Of a stretch of DNA of 64,000 nt, positions 46,801 through 56,373 are shown piece after piece. A program made the translations under genes and the position numbers. The stretch is from DSSB01 sp046346845 (GTDB taxonomy: Bacteria; UBA10199; DSSB01), in contig JAXMHH010000005.1 in assembly GCA_046346845.1 (NCBI GenBank), positions 1-64,000 of the forward strand, read 5' to 3'. The stretch's first letter is position 1. Each line of letters opens with the position of its first letter. Under the pieces are notes generated by a model that had not been told where the DNA came from, did no database searches, and was given only the letters and a program-made list of their open reading frames with translations.

Positions 46801-47643
46801 ATGACAAGAGAAAAATCCTCTTTTTTTAATTTTACCTTGGCCCTCTGCGGCATGGGGGCGGCCGGGAAGGCCCGCAGGCTTGCGACGCAGGGCGTCGAGG
46901 GTCTTCAGGTCGTCGCGGAGGTATCGCGCCGGCCGGGGGTGGGAAATCAAAGCTGGGCGGAGGTCTTGGCGGATCCCGGCATCGACGCGGTGGCCATCTC
47001 GACCGAAAACACCGCCCATGCCAGGCAGGTAGAACAGGCGCTGCAAGCCGGCAAGCACGTCCTCTGCGACTACCCCCTTGCCCTGGAGGGCTCGCGAGCC
47101 CGCGGCCTATTTCGCCTCGCGCAGGCGCGCGGCAAGATCCTGCACGTCGAGCACATCGCCTTGCTTTCGGAAGAACACCTGGCCCTCAAGGCCGAGGTCC
47201 GGGCCGCCGGCCCCCTGGTGAAGGGAGAATTTCTTTTTCAGGGAGGTTGGAACGAGAAACTCGCCGACCCGGACTATTCCGGCCCCTACCCCTTCCTGGC
47301 CGTCTCGCGCCTCCTGCAGATCGCCGACCTCTTCGGAGCCTTTCAAATCGCCGAGGCGCGCCAAGAAGGCAGCGCGCAAGGCTATTCCCTGCACCTTCAC
47401 CTGCAGTTTCCCGGGGGAGGCCGTTTGGGCTTCACCGAAGAGCGCCGGGTCGGCCTGCCCAGGCGTCGCAGCCTGATGGCCGAATGCGAGCGGGCCTCCG
47501 TCGCCTTGAAGGCCGGGACCCTCGGCGGAGGGCTGTTCGCAAAGGACCTGGCCTGGTTTCGGGACCGAATCCGCGGAGAAAAAAACTGCTACTACGACGA
47601 AGGTCTCATGCTGGGGATCTTGGACCAGCTCACCATAATATAG
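46801..47643 (+). CDS. Gfo/Idh/MocA-type oxidoreductase resembling biliverdin reductase
   Basis: 280 residues from ATG 46801. The N-terminal Rossmann fold starts FTLALCGMGAAGKARRLA (a GxGxxG variant, GMGAAG) and continues to GIDAVAISTENTAHARQVEQ and GKHVLCDYPLALEG. The Cys-Asp-Tyr-Pro stretch is the DYP/EKP-like catalytic region of the family. HVEHIALLSEEHLALKAEV closely matches the region after the Rossmann fold of animal biliverdin reductase. It would reduce a small cyclic or sugar-like substrate with NAD(P)H. No bilin-related gene is nearby, so the substrate is unknown. Its upstream region carries an FNR-type dyad. Confidence 0.78.
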   Translation: MTREKSSFFNFTLALCGMGAAGKARRLATQGVEGLQVVAEVSRRPGVGNQSWAEVLADPGIDAVAISTENTAHARQVEQALQAGKHVLCDYPLALEGSRARGLFRLAQARGKILHVEHIALLSEEHLALKAEVRAAGPLVKGEFLFQGGWNEKLADPDYSGPYPFLAVSRLLQIADLFGAFQIAEARQEGSAQGYSLHLHLQFPGGGRLGFTEERRVGLPRRRSLMAECERASVALKAGTLGGGLFAKDLAWFRDRIRGEKNCYYDEGLMLGILDQLTII

Positions 47644-47700
47644 TTGGTTGAAAAAAATGGATTCCCACTTCGGCGGCTTGGCCCCGTCTCCGGCGTTGTT

Positions 47701-48750
47701 TCAAGGGCCCGATAGTATCAGCATGCAATCCCCGTAGCTGAAGAGCCGATATTGCGCGGCGATGGCCTCCCGGTAGGCCCGCAGGATGAACTCCCTCCCG
47801 GCCAAGGCGCTCACCAACATCAACAAGGTGGATTTGGGCTGATGGAAATTCGTCAACAGACAGTCGACGACCTGGAAACGGAAGCCCGGCCGGATGAAGA
47901 GATCGGTTTCTCCGCGGGTCCGCCCGCTGAGGGCCCAACTCTCCAAGGCGCGCAGCGAGGTGGTGCCCACCGCCAAGACGCGGCCGCCAGCCTCCCGGCA
48001 GCGGCGAATGGCCGCCACGGTCTCGGCGGGGACCTCGTAGGCCTCGCAGTGCATGCGGTGGGACTGGATCTCTTCGCACTTCACCGGCAGAAAGGTCCCC
48101 GCCCCCACGTGCAGGGTCACGGTCGCCCAAGCCACCCCCTGAGCGCTCAATCGATCCCTCATTTCCGGCGTGAAGTGCAGCCCCGCGGTGGGTGCGGCCA
48201 CCGCGCCGGGATTTTTCGCGAAGACGGTTTGGTAACGTTCGCGGTCTTCGGGACGAGGCGAGCTTCGCTCGATATAGGGTGGCAGCGGCATCTCGCCCCA
48301 GGACTCGAGGGCGGCCCTTTCCTCTTGGGGCGAGTCGAAACGCACCCGAAACTCCCCCTCACGAAGCGAGGCGATGGTGATGTGGGGAGGATCGCAGTGG
48401 GTGGGTACCCTCGAAAAAAGCGGAAGCCGCAGGCCCTCGCGCAGGCCGCGGGTCGGAGACAAAAAGACCTCCCATTCTAGGGCCGCCCGGGGCCGCAGCA
48501 AAAAGACCTCGACGACCCCGCCCGTCGCCTTGCGGGCGAAGAGCCGGCTGGCCAAGACTGCGGTATCGTTGGCGACCACCAGGTCGCCGGGACGCAGGTA
48601 GCGAGGCAGATCCTGGAACCGCGCGTGACTCAGGCCGTGAGCGCTTCGCTCCAACACCATCATGCGGGAGCCCTCCCGCTCGGCGAGCGGCTCCTGGGCG
48701 ACCAGTTGGGGGGGAAATTGGAAGTCGTAATCGGAAAGTCGTTCGGACAT
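47701..48750 (-). CDS. queA: S-adenosylmethionine:tRNA ribosyltransferase-isomerase
   Basis: 349 residues from ATG 48750 (GGAG 7 bp upstream); the open frame continues to 48864 without an SD. Motifs include LSDYDFQFPPQLVAQEP, GDLVVANDTAVLASRL, PTAGLHFTPEMRDRL and LHVGAGTFLPV. QueA transfers the ribosyl moiety of SAM to preQ1-tRNA in queuosine synthesis. It is full length. It is divergent from the MMPL gene across 122 bp and convergent with the BVR-like gene. Confidence 0.95.
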   Translation of the reverse strand: MSERLSDYDFQFPPQLVAQEPLAEREGSRMMVLERSAHGLSHARFQDLPRYLRPGDLVVANDTAVLASRLFARKATGGVVEVFLLRPRAALEWEVFLSPTRGLREGLRLPLFSRVPTHCDPPHITIASLREGEFRVRFDSPQEERAALESWGEMPLPPYIERSSPRPEDRERYQTVFAKNPGAVAAPTAGLHFTPEMRDRLSAQGVAWATVTLHVGAGTFLPVKCEEIQSHRMHCEAYEVPAETVAAIRRCREAGGRVLAVGTTSLRALESWALSGRTRGETDLFIRPGFRFQVVDCLLTNFHQPKSTLLMLVSALAGREFILRAYREAIAAQYRLFSYGDCMLILSGP

Positions 48751-48872
48751 AGCGCTCCGCCTGGGAATAAACGACCACGGCCGCGATACCGAATCAAGCC
48801 AAAGCTCGAACCTGGGACAAGCCGCCCTGCCGGCTTGACAGGGCCCTCCCCAGGGCTTAACCACCCCTTTCC

Positions 48873-51614
48873 ATGCGAGACCGTCTGCTACGCCGCTATG
48901 CCCGCTGGCTTTTTTCCCATCCCATCCATGTCATCGTGGCGGCCTGCATCTTGACTGCGATCAGCCTCTTCCTCTCGATCCGCTACCTCAAGACCCAGAC
49001 CGGGATCCTCGACCTCTATTCCGAAAATACCCCTGTCAACCAGCGCTTCCTGTCCTACACCCGCAAATTCGGCGCGGTGGAAAGCCTGATCCTCGTATTC
49101 GAGGGACCCAAGGAGGAAGACCGGCGCCGGGCCATGGACGCCCTCGCCGCCCGGCTGCAGGACGACCCCCACGATTATATCAAGGATATCTTCTACAAGA
49201 TCGATCTGGGCCTCTTCCAAAGGCACGCCTTCCAGTTTCTCTCGGACCGTCAGGCGAAAGAGATGCTGAAACAAACCCAGGCGCCCGATGGCGGAATCCT
49301 GGCCCTGTTCCGGGCCCGCGGCTGGGTGGACTTTCTCGCCTACCTCAACGCCACCCTGGAAAGGGGTCTCAGGCAAGGCGCCAAACCTTCCCCCGAGGCG
49401 GCGGGCGAGTTCGGAAAACTCCTCCGTCCCCTCCAGTTGTTTCGAGATTTCCTGGACGGAAAGGATCTGAGCGGACCGGCGATAGCCGCGGCCCTCGAGG
49501 AATCCCCCGACGAAAAGGCCAGCGTCGACGCCGAGGGATATCTGCGCACCGACGACAAAAAGATGCACGTCATGTTCCTAAAACCTTCCGACAGCAAGCA
49601 GGACTACAAGGTCGATCAAAAGCTGATCGAATGGGTGCGCCGCGAGATCCCCCCGGTGGAGGCGCAATTCAAGGACGTCAAGATCGGCGTGACGGGCGGT
49701 CCCGCCCTCAACAACGACCAGTTCAAGATCAGCCAACATGACATGACCTTGGCGAGCGTCTTCGCCTACGCCTCGACCGCGGTGATCTTCATCCTGGCTT
49801 TCAAGGCCTTCGCCCGGCCTTTTTTAGGGCTGCTCAACCTCAATCTCACCCTGACCTGGGTGTTCGGCTTCACCACCCTCGCCATCGGCCACCTCAATTT
49901 ATTCTCCCTCGCCTTCGTGGTGATTTTGGTGGGGCAAGGCACCTACTACGGCGTGCACGTCATCGCCCGTTACGAGGAAGAGCTGCACCGCGGGCGCAGC
50001 GTCGCTGCAGCCGTGGAGGAGACCCTCGCCAACGTCTTCGGCAACATCACGACGTCGGCCCTGACCACCGCGGCCGCCTTCTATGCCACCACCCTCGTGG
50101 AGCTGCGCGGCTTCGCCGAGCTGGGCTGGATCGCCGGCACCGGCGTCCTGCTCTCCGCGCTCAGCATGCAGCTGGTCCTGCCCGCCTTCCTCATTGTCTA
50201 CGACCGGCGACGTTCGCCGGCCGCGTTGCGGGGACCGGGGCAAACGGCGACCCAAGGCCTCAAACCCTGGATGCTGCTCTGTCGCGGCGGCCTCCAGAGG
50301 TATGCGCCCTGGATCGTCGCGCTGGTCAGCGCCGCCGGGCTCTGGGGTGCTTATATGTTCTACAGCCCTAAGCACGGGGTCCCCTTCGACAATAACCTGC
50401 TCAACCTGCAGGCCAAGGATACCGAGGCGGTGCGCTACGAGAAAAAACTGATCGACACCTCCCTCTCGCCTCGCGCCGGAATCTACATGACCGGCTCCGT
50501 TCAAGAGGCGGAGCGGATCGCCCAGGAGGCAAAACGGCTCCCCACCGTGCAGCGGGTGGAATGGCTGGGAGAGGTCTTCCCCGAGGAAGCCCTCGACCCC
50601 TCGGTCTCGGCCGCCCTGCGGCGGGCGATCTTGGACCTTCCCGAAGAGCCCTTGGCCGCCCCCAATCTGGCGAGGCTGCAGTTGGAGCTGGAACGCCTGA
50701 AGAAGAACCTCGAAGAGGTGGAAAACCAGGCCCTCAATTCCGCCGAGGCCGAGTCGATCCTCTCGACCTCCGAGGCAGGGATCGAGGCCCTGGACGAGAT
50801 CCTGAAAAAATTTCCAGCCTCGCGGCTGGACGCGAAGAGTCGGGCGCTTTTGGAAAATTCCTATTTGGGACCCCAGATTCGGGAATTCCAAGACCGATTT
50901 TTCGGCGCCGTCCGCGACATGCTGCGCTCCGCCGCTTCCACCCCGCCCATGACCCTGGAGGAACTGCCTCGGGGGATCCGGGACCGCTTTCTCTCGCCCG
51001 ACGGGACCTACGCCGTTTACGCCTTTCCGAAGGTGGATATTTGGGAACGGCAGCCCTTGGAAGATTTCGTGCTCGACTTGCGGAAGGTCAGCCCCGAGGT
51101 CACGGGGCCGCCCATCATGTTCTTCGAAATCCTGCGATTGGTCAGGAAGGATTATTTCAAGGCGGGCCTGTTCTCGTCGATCGCGATCTTTCTGCTCTTC
51201 CTGCTCGACTTCCGCTCGCTGCGCTATTCGCTGCTGGCCTCCCTGCCCCTGGTCATCGGGGTGTTCAGCCTGTTCGGCCTGATGTCCTGGCTGCGTCTTT
51301 CCTTCAACACCGCCAACATGATCGCCCTGCCCATGATCCTGGGCATCGGGGCGGACAACGGGGTCCATATTATCCACCGCTTCCGTGAAGAAGGCAGCCG
51401 AAGCATCGATTTCCTCTTCAAGTCCACCGGCAAGGCCCTCTTGATCACCTATTTGGATTCGGTCACCTCCTTCCTAGGCCTCGCCTTCGCCAGCCACCGC
51501 GGCCTGGCCTTGCTCGGTCAAGTGGTCGTGTTGGGCCTCACCTGCTGCACCATCGCGGGGATCTTTTTCCTGCCCGCCGTGATGTCGATCTTGGTGCGGC
51601 GCCGCTCAAGGTAG
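48873..51614 (+). CDS. MMPL/RND-superfamily exporter (HpnN-like)
   Basis: 913 residues with the RND/MMPL layout. TM1 (HVIVAACILTAISLFLSI) is followed by a large periplasmic domain, TM2-6, a second TM7 (YAPWIVALVSAAGLWGA), a second periplasmic domain with a coiled-coil stretch (LQLELERLKKNLEEVENQA), and TM8-12 ending FFLPAVMSILVRRRSR. The GQGTYYGVHVIARY and GIGADNGVHIIHRF loops are the SSD/MMPL-type TM4/TM10 motifs. Relatives move hopanoids, lipids or glycolipids to the outer membrane. Given the ether-lipid operon in the same window, lipid export is plausible, but no direct link exists. Its last 9 bp overlap the convergent next gene. Confidence 0.85.
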   Translation: MRDRLLRRYARWLFSHPIHVIVAACILTAISLFLSIRYLKTQTGILDLYSENTPVNQRFLSYTRKFGAVESLILVFEGPKEEDRRRAMDALAARLQDDPHDYIKDIFYKIDLGLFQRHAFQFLSDRQAKEMLKQTQAPDGGILALFRARGWVDFLAYLNATLERGLRQGAKPSPEAAGEFGKLLRPLQLFRDFLDGKDLSGPAIAAALEESPDEKASVDAEGYLRTDDKKMHVMFLKPSDSKQDYKVDQKLIEWVRREIPPVEAQFKDVKIGVTGGPALNNDQFKISQHDMTLASVFAYASTAVIFILAFKAFARPFLGLLNLNLTLTWVFGFTTLAIGHLNLFSLAFVVILVGQGTYYGVHVIARYEEELHRGRSVAAAVEETLANVFGNITTSALTTAAAFYATTLVELRGFAELGWIAGTGVLLSALSMQLVLPAFLIVYDRRRSPAALRGPGQTATQGLKPWMLLCRGGLQRYAPWIVALVSAAGLWGAYMFYSPKHGVPFDNNLLNLQAKDTEAVRYEKKLIDTSLSPRAGIYMTGSVQEAERIAQEAKRLPTVQRVEWLGEVFPEEALDPSVSAALRRAILDLPEEPLAAPNLARLQLELERLKKNLEEVENQALNSAEAESILSTSEAGIEALDEILKKFPASRLDAKSRALLENSYLGPQIREFQDRFFGAVRDMLRSAASTPPMTLEELPRGIRDRFLSPDGTYAVYAFPKVDIWERQPLEDFVLDLRKVSPEVTGPPIMFFEILRLVRKDYFKAGLFSSIAIFLLFLLDFRSLRYSLLASLPLVIGVFSLFGLMSWLRLSFNTANMIALPMILGIGADNGVHIIHRFREEGSRSIDFLFKSTGKALLITYLDSVTSFLGLAFASHRGLALLGQVVVLGLTCCTIAGIFFLPAVMSILVRRRSR

Positions 51615-53126
51615 GATGAATTTTTGGGAAAAAACGAGCTTCCCGGAGAGAATCTCGGCTAGCGAATTGTCGTCGCTGGACAGGGGAGCCCCGGGCTTGG
51701 GCATCACCTCCCGCCATCCTTGAAACACGGTATCCGCTAAAGCCTTGAGTTCCGGCGATACTCCGATAGGGCTCGAGGCGTCCGTAGGCGGCCCTTGCTC
51801 AAAGCCCCAAAGTTGCAGGGAACGGTTGCGGGTGTTTTCGAAGGCCCGGACCGCCGGAAATTCGCTCCTCAAGGTCTGTTCCATCAGGGTCACGAAGGGC
51901 GAGCCGCCCTCGGGCGCGAACAGATTCATCCAGACGATGCCCCCGGGGTTCAAATGGGCCCGCAGTTCGGCGAAGAATTCCCGGGTGGTCAGGTGGACGG
52001 GCACGAAGGCCCCGTCCCGAAAGACGTCCACGAGGATGAAATCGTATTTTTCCGAGCTGCGCCTCAGGAAAACACGGCCGTCGGCGATTTGAACCTTCAC
52101 CTGCTCGGGGGCCAGGCCGAAGTAGCGGCGCGCCAATTCACCCACCAGGGGATCGATCTCGACGCCCTCGACTTGGAGGTCCGGAAAAAACTTCTTCGCC
52201 ACCCGGGCGGAGGTCCCCCCGGCCAGCCCGATGATCAGCATTTTCCTGCCCTCCGGGTGCAGGAGGGGAAGCAAGGCGGCTTGGTCCCAATAATAGCCCG
52301 TCAAGACTTGGTCGGGATGGAAAAGGGACTGGGCCCCCAGGCCTTCGTTGATCTTCAAGAGGGTCGCCTGCTCCCAGCGGTTCCCCATGCGAATTTTCCC
52401 GGTTTCCACCTTGAGATATTGATAGACGGACTCGCCTTCAAACAGGACGCGCCCGCCCACCGTGCCGCGGCCGGAAGCCAGGGCAAGCAAGGCCAGCGGG
52501 GGAAATACCGCCACCAGGGTCAGGACGGGCCGGGTCCCTCCCAAGGCCCCCAACAGAATCAAAATTCCGCCCAGCGCAAAAAAAGTCCATCGCGATCCGA
52601 GATAAGGCACGGTCACCAAGACGGGCAAGAAGGTGCCAACCAGGCTGCCGAGCGTCGAGAGCGCGTAGATCGAACCGATCACCCGCCCCGCCCCCTGCAG
52701 TCGGCTGAGCGCCAGCCGCGTGGCCCAGGGCGTCACCATGCCGAACAAGAAAAGCGGGAGGGAAAAAATCAGGAGGATGGAAACCAGGGAGACCCAAAAC
52801 ACCGAGACGGCATGCTCGGGGAGCAGACGGACCGCGATCTTGAAGACGCCCCCGGATATCAAGGGGATCAAGGTCACCAAGACCCCTGTCGCTAAAATCA
52901 GGCGATACAGGCCCTTGCCGAGCTTATCCTCGGAAATTCGGTCGGCCCAAAGCCCTCCCCAAAAATAGCCGAGGGACAAGGCGAGCAGCACGACACCGAT
53001 CAAGTTGGTCCAAACAAAAAAGGAAGTCCCGAAATAGGGAGCCAAGAGCCGCGAGCCCGTCATCTCGACGGCCATCACGGCCATGCCCGTCAGGAAAACG
53101 GTCAAGAGTAGGAAAGGACGATTCAT
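51606..53126 (-). CDS. Membrane-fused spermidine-synthase-like protein
   Basis: 506 residues. The N-terminal ~200 residues contain about seven hydrophobic helices (LLLTVFLTGMAVMAVEMTG, LIGVVLLALSLGYFWGGLW, WTFFALGGILILLGALGG). The C-terminal ~290 residues form a spermidine-synthase/methyltransferase fold: GRKMLIIGLAGGTSARVAK (SAM-fold motif), VEGVEIDPLV, FILVDVFRDGAFVPVHL. It could transfer an aminopropyl group, but membrane-fused members are often catalytically undefined. It overlaps the end of the MMPL gene by 9 bp, convergently. The gap to the DoxX gene (53127-53220) is AT-rich and should hold both promoters. Confidence 0.85.
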   Translation of the reverse strand: MNRPFLLLTVFLTGMAVMAVEMTGSRLLAPYFGTSFFVWTNLIGVVLLALSLGYFWGGLWADRISEDKLGKGLYRLILATGVLVTLIPLISGGVFKIAVRLLPEHAVSVFWVSLVSILLIFSLPLFLFGMVTPWATRLALSRLQGAGRVIGSIYALSTLGSLVGTFLPVLVTVPYLGSRWTFFALGGILILLGALGGTRPVLTLVAVFPPLALLALASGRGTVGGRVLFEGESVYQYLKVETGKIRMGNRWEQATLLKINEGLGAQSLFHPDQVLTGYYWDQAALLPLLHPEGRKMLIIGLAGGTSARVAKKFFPDLQVEGVEIDPLVGELARRYFGLAPEQVKVQIADGRVFLRRSSEKYDFILVDVFRDGAFVPVHLTTREFFAELRAHLNPGGIVWMNLFAPEGGSPFVTLMEQTLRSEFPAVRAFENTRNRSLQLWGFEQGPPTDASSPIGVSPELKALADTVFQGWREVMPKPGAPLSSDDNSLAEILSGKLVFSQKFILP

Positions 53127-53220
53127 TGCCCGGAGATCCCGCTAATTTAGTAGACAAATTACCAAAAGAACTTCACAAATAGGAGCTAATCTTTTCACTT
53201 TGTTTCGACGGGAGGTACGC

Positions 53221-53631
53221 ATGTCGATTCGCAATCGCCTGGAACCCCTCGCCCTCACCCTGCTCCGCGTCTCCACCGGCGTCATCATGGCCGCGCACGG
53301 ATGGCTGAAATTCCAGGACCTGCAGGGCACCATCCAACAATTCGGCGCCATGGGCATCCCGAAGGCGGGTGTCTACCTCGCCATCGCGGGCGAGCTGGGC
53401 GGCGGCCTCGGCCTGATCGTGGGGCTCTTGACCCCCATCGCCGCCTTCGGCGTCTTCTGCACCATGGCCGTCGCGATCCTACACGTTCACCTCAAAAACG
53501 GGCTGTTCGCCAAGGACGGCGGCTTCGAATACCCGCTCACCCTGGCGATGGTGGCCCTCTACTTCATCATGAAAGGCGCCGGCCCGATCAGCTTGGACGC
53601 CCTGTTCTGCAAGAAGAAGGAAGCGGCCTAA
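53221..53631 (+). CDS. DoxX-family membrane protein
   Basis: 136 residues from ATG 53221 with SD GGGAGGTACG. Four hydrophobic segments and the motifs TGVIMAAHGWLKFQDLQGT and GELGGGLGLIVGLLTPIAA match DoxX/SURF4-type small integral membrane proteins. Members are linked to redox or thiosulfate metabolism in some bacteria. It lies 63 bp upstream of aceE and may be read into it. Confidence 0.85.
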   Translation: MSIRNRLEPLALTLLRVSTGVIMAAHGWLKFQDLQGTIQQFGAMGIPKAGVYLAIAGELGGGLGLIVGLLTPIAAFGVFCTMAVAILHVHLKNGLFAKDGGFEYPLTLAMVALYFIMKGAGPISLDALFCKKKEAA

Positions 53632-53694
53632 ATTCGGGCACCGAGCCAGAATCCGATTTCTCGCCAGGGCTAGATCCATGTTAAGCTAGCCGCG

Positions 53695-56355
53695 ATGGAC
53701 AGGCCTCGCGACACCGACCCCCGCGAAACCGAGGATTGGCTGCAGTCCCTGGACGCCGTGCTGCGCAGCCAAGGCAAGGAGCGCGTGCGCTTCCTGCTCG
53801 ATCGCCTGCTGCAACACGCCGCGGCACGGGGCGCGGCGCTGCCGCCCCGGCTCAACACCCCCTACGTCAACACCATCCCGCTCGCCCAACAGCCCCCCTA
53901 CCCCGGCGACGGCGCCATCGAATGGCGCATCCGCAGCCTGGTGCGGTGGAACGCCATGGCGATGGTGGTACGCGCCAACAAGCGCTATCCCGGGATCGGC
54001 GGGCACATCTCGACCTTCGCCTCCGCGGCGACCCTCTACGAGGTGGCCTTCAACCACTTCCTGCGCGGCAAGAACGGCGACGTCTCGGGCGACCAGGTCT
54101 ACATCCAGGGCCATGCCGCGCCCGGCATCTACGCCCGCGCCTTCCTGGAGGGGCGGCTGAGCCTGGGACAATTGGAAAATTTCCGGCGCGAGCTGGAGAA
54201 CGGCGGGGGCCTCGCCTCCTACCCACACCCCTGGCTGATGCCGGATTTTTGGGAGTTCCCCACGGTCTCGATGGGACTGGGCCCACTTGCAGCCATTTAC
54301 CAGGCCCGCTTCAACCGTTACCTGCAAGCGAGAGGGATCAAGAACACCGAGGATTCCCGCGTCTGGGCCTACTTGGGCGACGGCGAGACCGACGAGCCCG
54401 AGGCCCTCGGCTCGCTTTCCATCGCCGCCCGCGAGGGCCTCGACAACCTGATCTTCGTCGTCAATTGCAACCTGCAGCGGCTCGACGGTCCGGTGCGCGG
54501 CAACGGCAAGATCATCCAGGAGCTCGAGGCCGTGTTCCGCGGCGCGGGTTGGAACGTCATCAAGGTGATCTGGGGCTCCGACTGGGATCCGCTGCTGGAA
54601 AAGGACGAACAGGGCCTCTTGGTCCGGCGCATGGGCGAGGCGGTGGACGGCCACTACCAAAAATATTCGGTGGAGTCGGGCGACTACACCCGAAAGGATT
54701 TCTTCGGCGTCTCGCCCGAGCTGCTCCGCATGGTGGAGCACCTGAGCGACGACCAGATCCGCAAGCTGCGGCGCGGCGGCCACGATCCGGACAAGGTCCA
54801 TGCCGCCTACCGCGCGGCCGTCGACCACCGGGGCGGACCCACCGCCATCCTCGCCAAGACGATCAAGGGCTACGGCCTGGGCGAGGCCGGCGAGGGCCGC
54901 AACATCACCCACCAGCAAAAGAAGCTCAACGAGCAGGAGCTGAAGGCCTTCCGCGACCGCTTCGAAATCCCCATTCCCGATTCCAAGCTGGGCGAGGTCC
55001 CCTTTTACCGACCCGATCCCAAGGGTCCCGAGATCCAATACCTGCTGGAACGGCGCGCCCAATTGGGAGGCCCCCTGCCCCTGCGCCGGGTCCGCAAGCG
55101 TGCGCTGGAGATCCCGCCGCTCGAGCATCTGAAGGAATTCTTCGAGGGCACCGAGGACAGGGCCGCCTCCACCACGATGGCCTTCGGCCGCCTGCTCAAC
55201 CTCCTGCTCCGCGACAAGAAGATCGGACGGCGCCTCGTCCCCATCATCCCCGACGAGGCGCGCACCTTCGGCCTCGATCCCCTGTTCCGCCAGGTCGGCA
55301 TCTATTCCTCGCTGGGCCAGCTCTACGAGCCGGTCGACAAGAACATGCTGCTCTACTACCACGAGTCGAAGGACGGCCAGGTCCTGGAGGAAGGCATCAC
55401 CGAGGCTGGGGCCACCGCCTCCTTCACCGCGGCCGGCACCAGCTACGCGGTGCACGGGGAGCCGATGATCCCCGTCTACTTGGTCTACTCGATGTTCGGC
55501 TTCCAGCGCACCGGGGACCAGCTCTGGGCCTTCGGGGACATCCGCGGCCGCGGCTTCCTGTGCGGCGCCACCGAGGGACGCACCACGCTCTCCGGCGAGG
55601 GGCTCCAGCATCAGGACGGCCACAGCCACCTCCTCGCCAGCACCGTCCCGAATATCCGGGCCTATCACCCGGCCTTCGCCTACGAGATCGCCGTCATCGT
55701 GCATGAGGGCCTGCAGCGGATGTTCGTCGATCAGGAAGACACCTTTTACTACCTAACGCTGCAAAACGAGAACTATCCCATGCCTCCGATGCCCGAAGGG
55801 GTTCGGGAGGGAATCCTCAAGGGACTCTACCTGTTTCGCGCCGCGCCGCATCGCCACGAGCGCCGCGTGCACCTCTTCGGCAGCTCCTCGATCCTGCGCG
55901 AGGCGCTGCGCGCCCAGGAAATCCTCGACGAGCAATACCGGGTGGCCGCCGACGTCTACAGCGCCACCAGCTACCAGCAGCTGCGCCGCGAGGCCTTGGC
56001 GGCGGAACGCTGGAACCGCCTGCATCCCGAGGCGCCACCCCGGCGCTCCTATCTCGAAACTTTCTTGGCCAACCTCAGCGGCCCCTGCATCGCGGCGGGC
56101 GACACCCTCAAAGCGGTGCCCGACCAGATCGCCCGCTGGGTGCCGGGCGGCCTCACCAGCCTCGGCACCGACGGCTACGGCCGCAGCGACTCGCGCGAGA
56201 CCCTGCGCCGCTTCTTCGAGGTCGACGCCGCGCACATCGCGGTGGCGGCGCTGGCGGCCCTGGCTCGCGAAGGCAAGCTGGAGAGGCGCGTCGTCTCGCA
56301 AGCCATCCGGGATTTCGGGATCGATCCCGACCGGGGAAATCCGGCGGATCTGTAG
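53695..56355 (+). CDS. aceE: Pyruvate dehydrogenase E1 component, homodimeric type
   Basis: 886 residues, the normal length for the single-chain E1. TPP-binding and surrounding motifs are intact: GDGETDEPEALGSL followed by FVVNCNLQRLDGPVRGNG. The N-terminal YVNTIPLAQQPPYPGD and RWNAMAMVVRANK, and the C-terminal LSGEGLQHQDGHSH and VSQAIRDFGIDPDRGNPA, are family hallmarks. It decarboxylates pyruvate and passes the hydroxyethyl group to E2. No aceF or lpd follows, so the complex is assembled from distant genes. No SD precedes the ATG. A 6-bp dyad (GGCTAG/CTAGCC) spans the region just before the start, a possible regulatory site. Confidence 0.95.
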   Translation: MDRPRDTDPRETEDWLQSLDAVLRSQGKERVRFLLDRLLQHAAARGAALPPRLNTPYVNTIPLAQQPPYPGDGAIEWRIRSLVRWNAMAMVVRANKRYPGIGGHISTFASAATLYEVAFNHFLRGKNGDVSGDQVYIQGHAAPGIYARAFLEGRLSLGQLENFRRELENGGGLASYPHPWLMPDFWEFPTVSMGLGPLAAIYQARFNRYLQARGIKNTEDSRVWAYLGDGETDEPEALGSLSIAAREGLDNLIFVVNCNLQRLDGPVRGNGKIIQELEAVFRGAGWNVIKVIWGSDWDPLLEKDEQGLLVRRMGEAVDGHYQKYSVESGDYTRKDFFGVSPELLRMVEHLSDDQIRKLRRGGHDPDKVHAAYRAAVDHRGGPTAILAKTIKGYGLGEAGEGRNITHQQKKLNEQELKAFRDRFEIPIPDSKLGEVPFYRPDPKGPEIQYLLERRAQLGGPLPLRRVRKRALEIPPLEHLKEFFEGTEDRAASTTMAFGRLLNLLLRDKKIGRRLVPIIPDEARTFGLDPLFRQVGIYSSLGQLYEPVDKNMLLYYHESKDGQVLEEGITEAGATASFTAAGTSYAVHGEPMIPVYLVYSMFGFQRTGDQLWAFGDIRGRGFLCGATEGRTTLSGEGLQHQDGHSHLLASTVPNIRAYHPAFAYEIAVIVHEGLQRMFVDQEDTFYYLTLQNENYPMPPMPEGVREGILKGLYLFRAAPHRHERRVHLFGSSSILREALRAQEILDEQYRVAADVYSATSYQQLRREALAAERWNRLHPEAPPRRSYLETFLANLSGPCIAAGDTLKAVPDQIARWVPGGLTSLGTDGYGRSDSRETLRRFFEVDAAHIAVAALAALAREGKLERRVVSQAIRDFGIDPDRGNPADL

Positions 56356-56373
56356 CATCGACAAATCGGGGGG

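Noticed and set aside
53686..55704. 672-residue minus-strand open frame
   Set aside because: Antisense to aceE; no recognisable motif.
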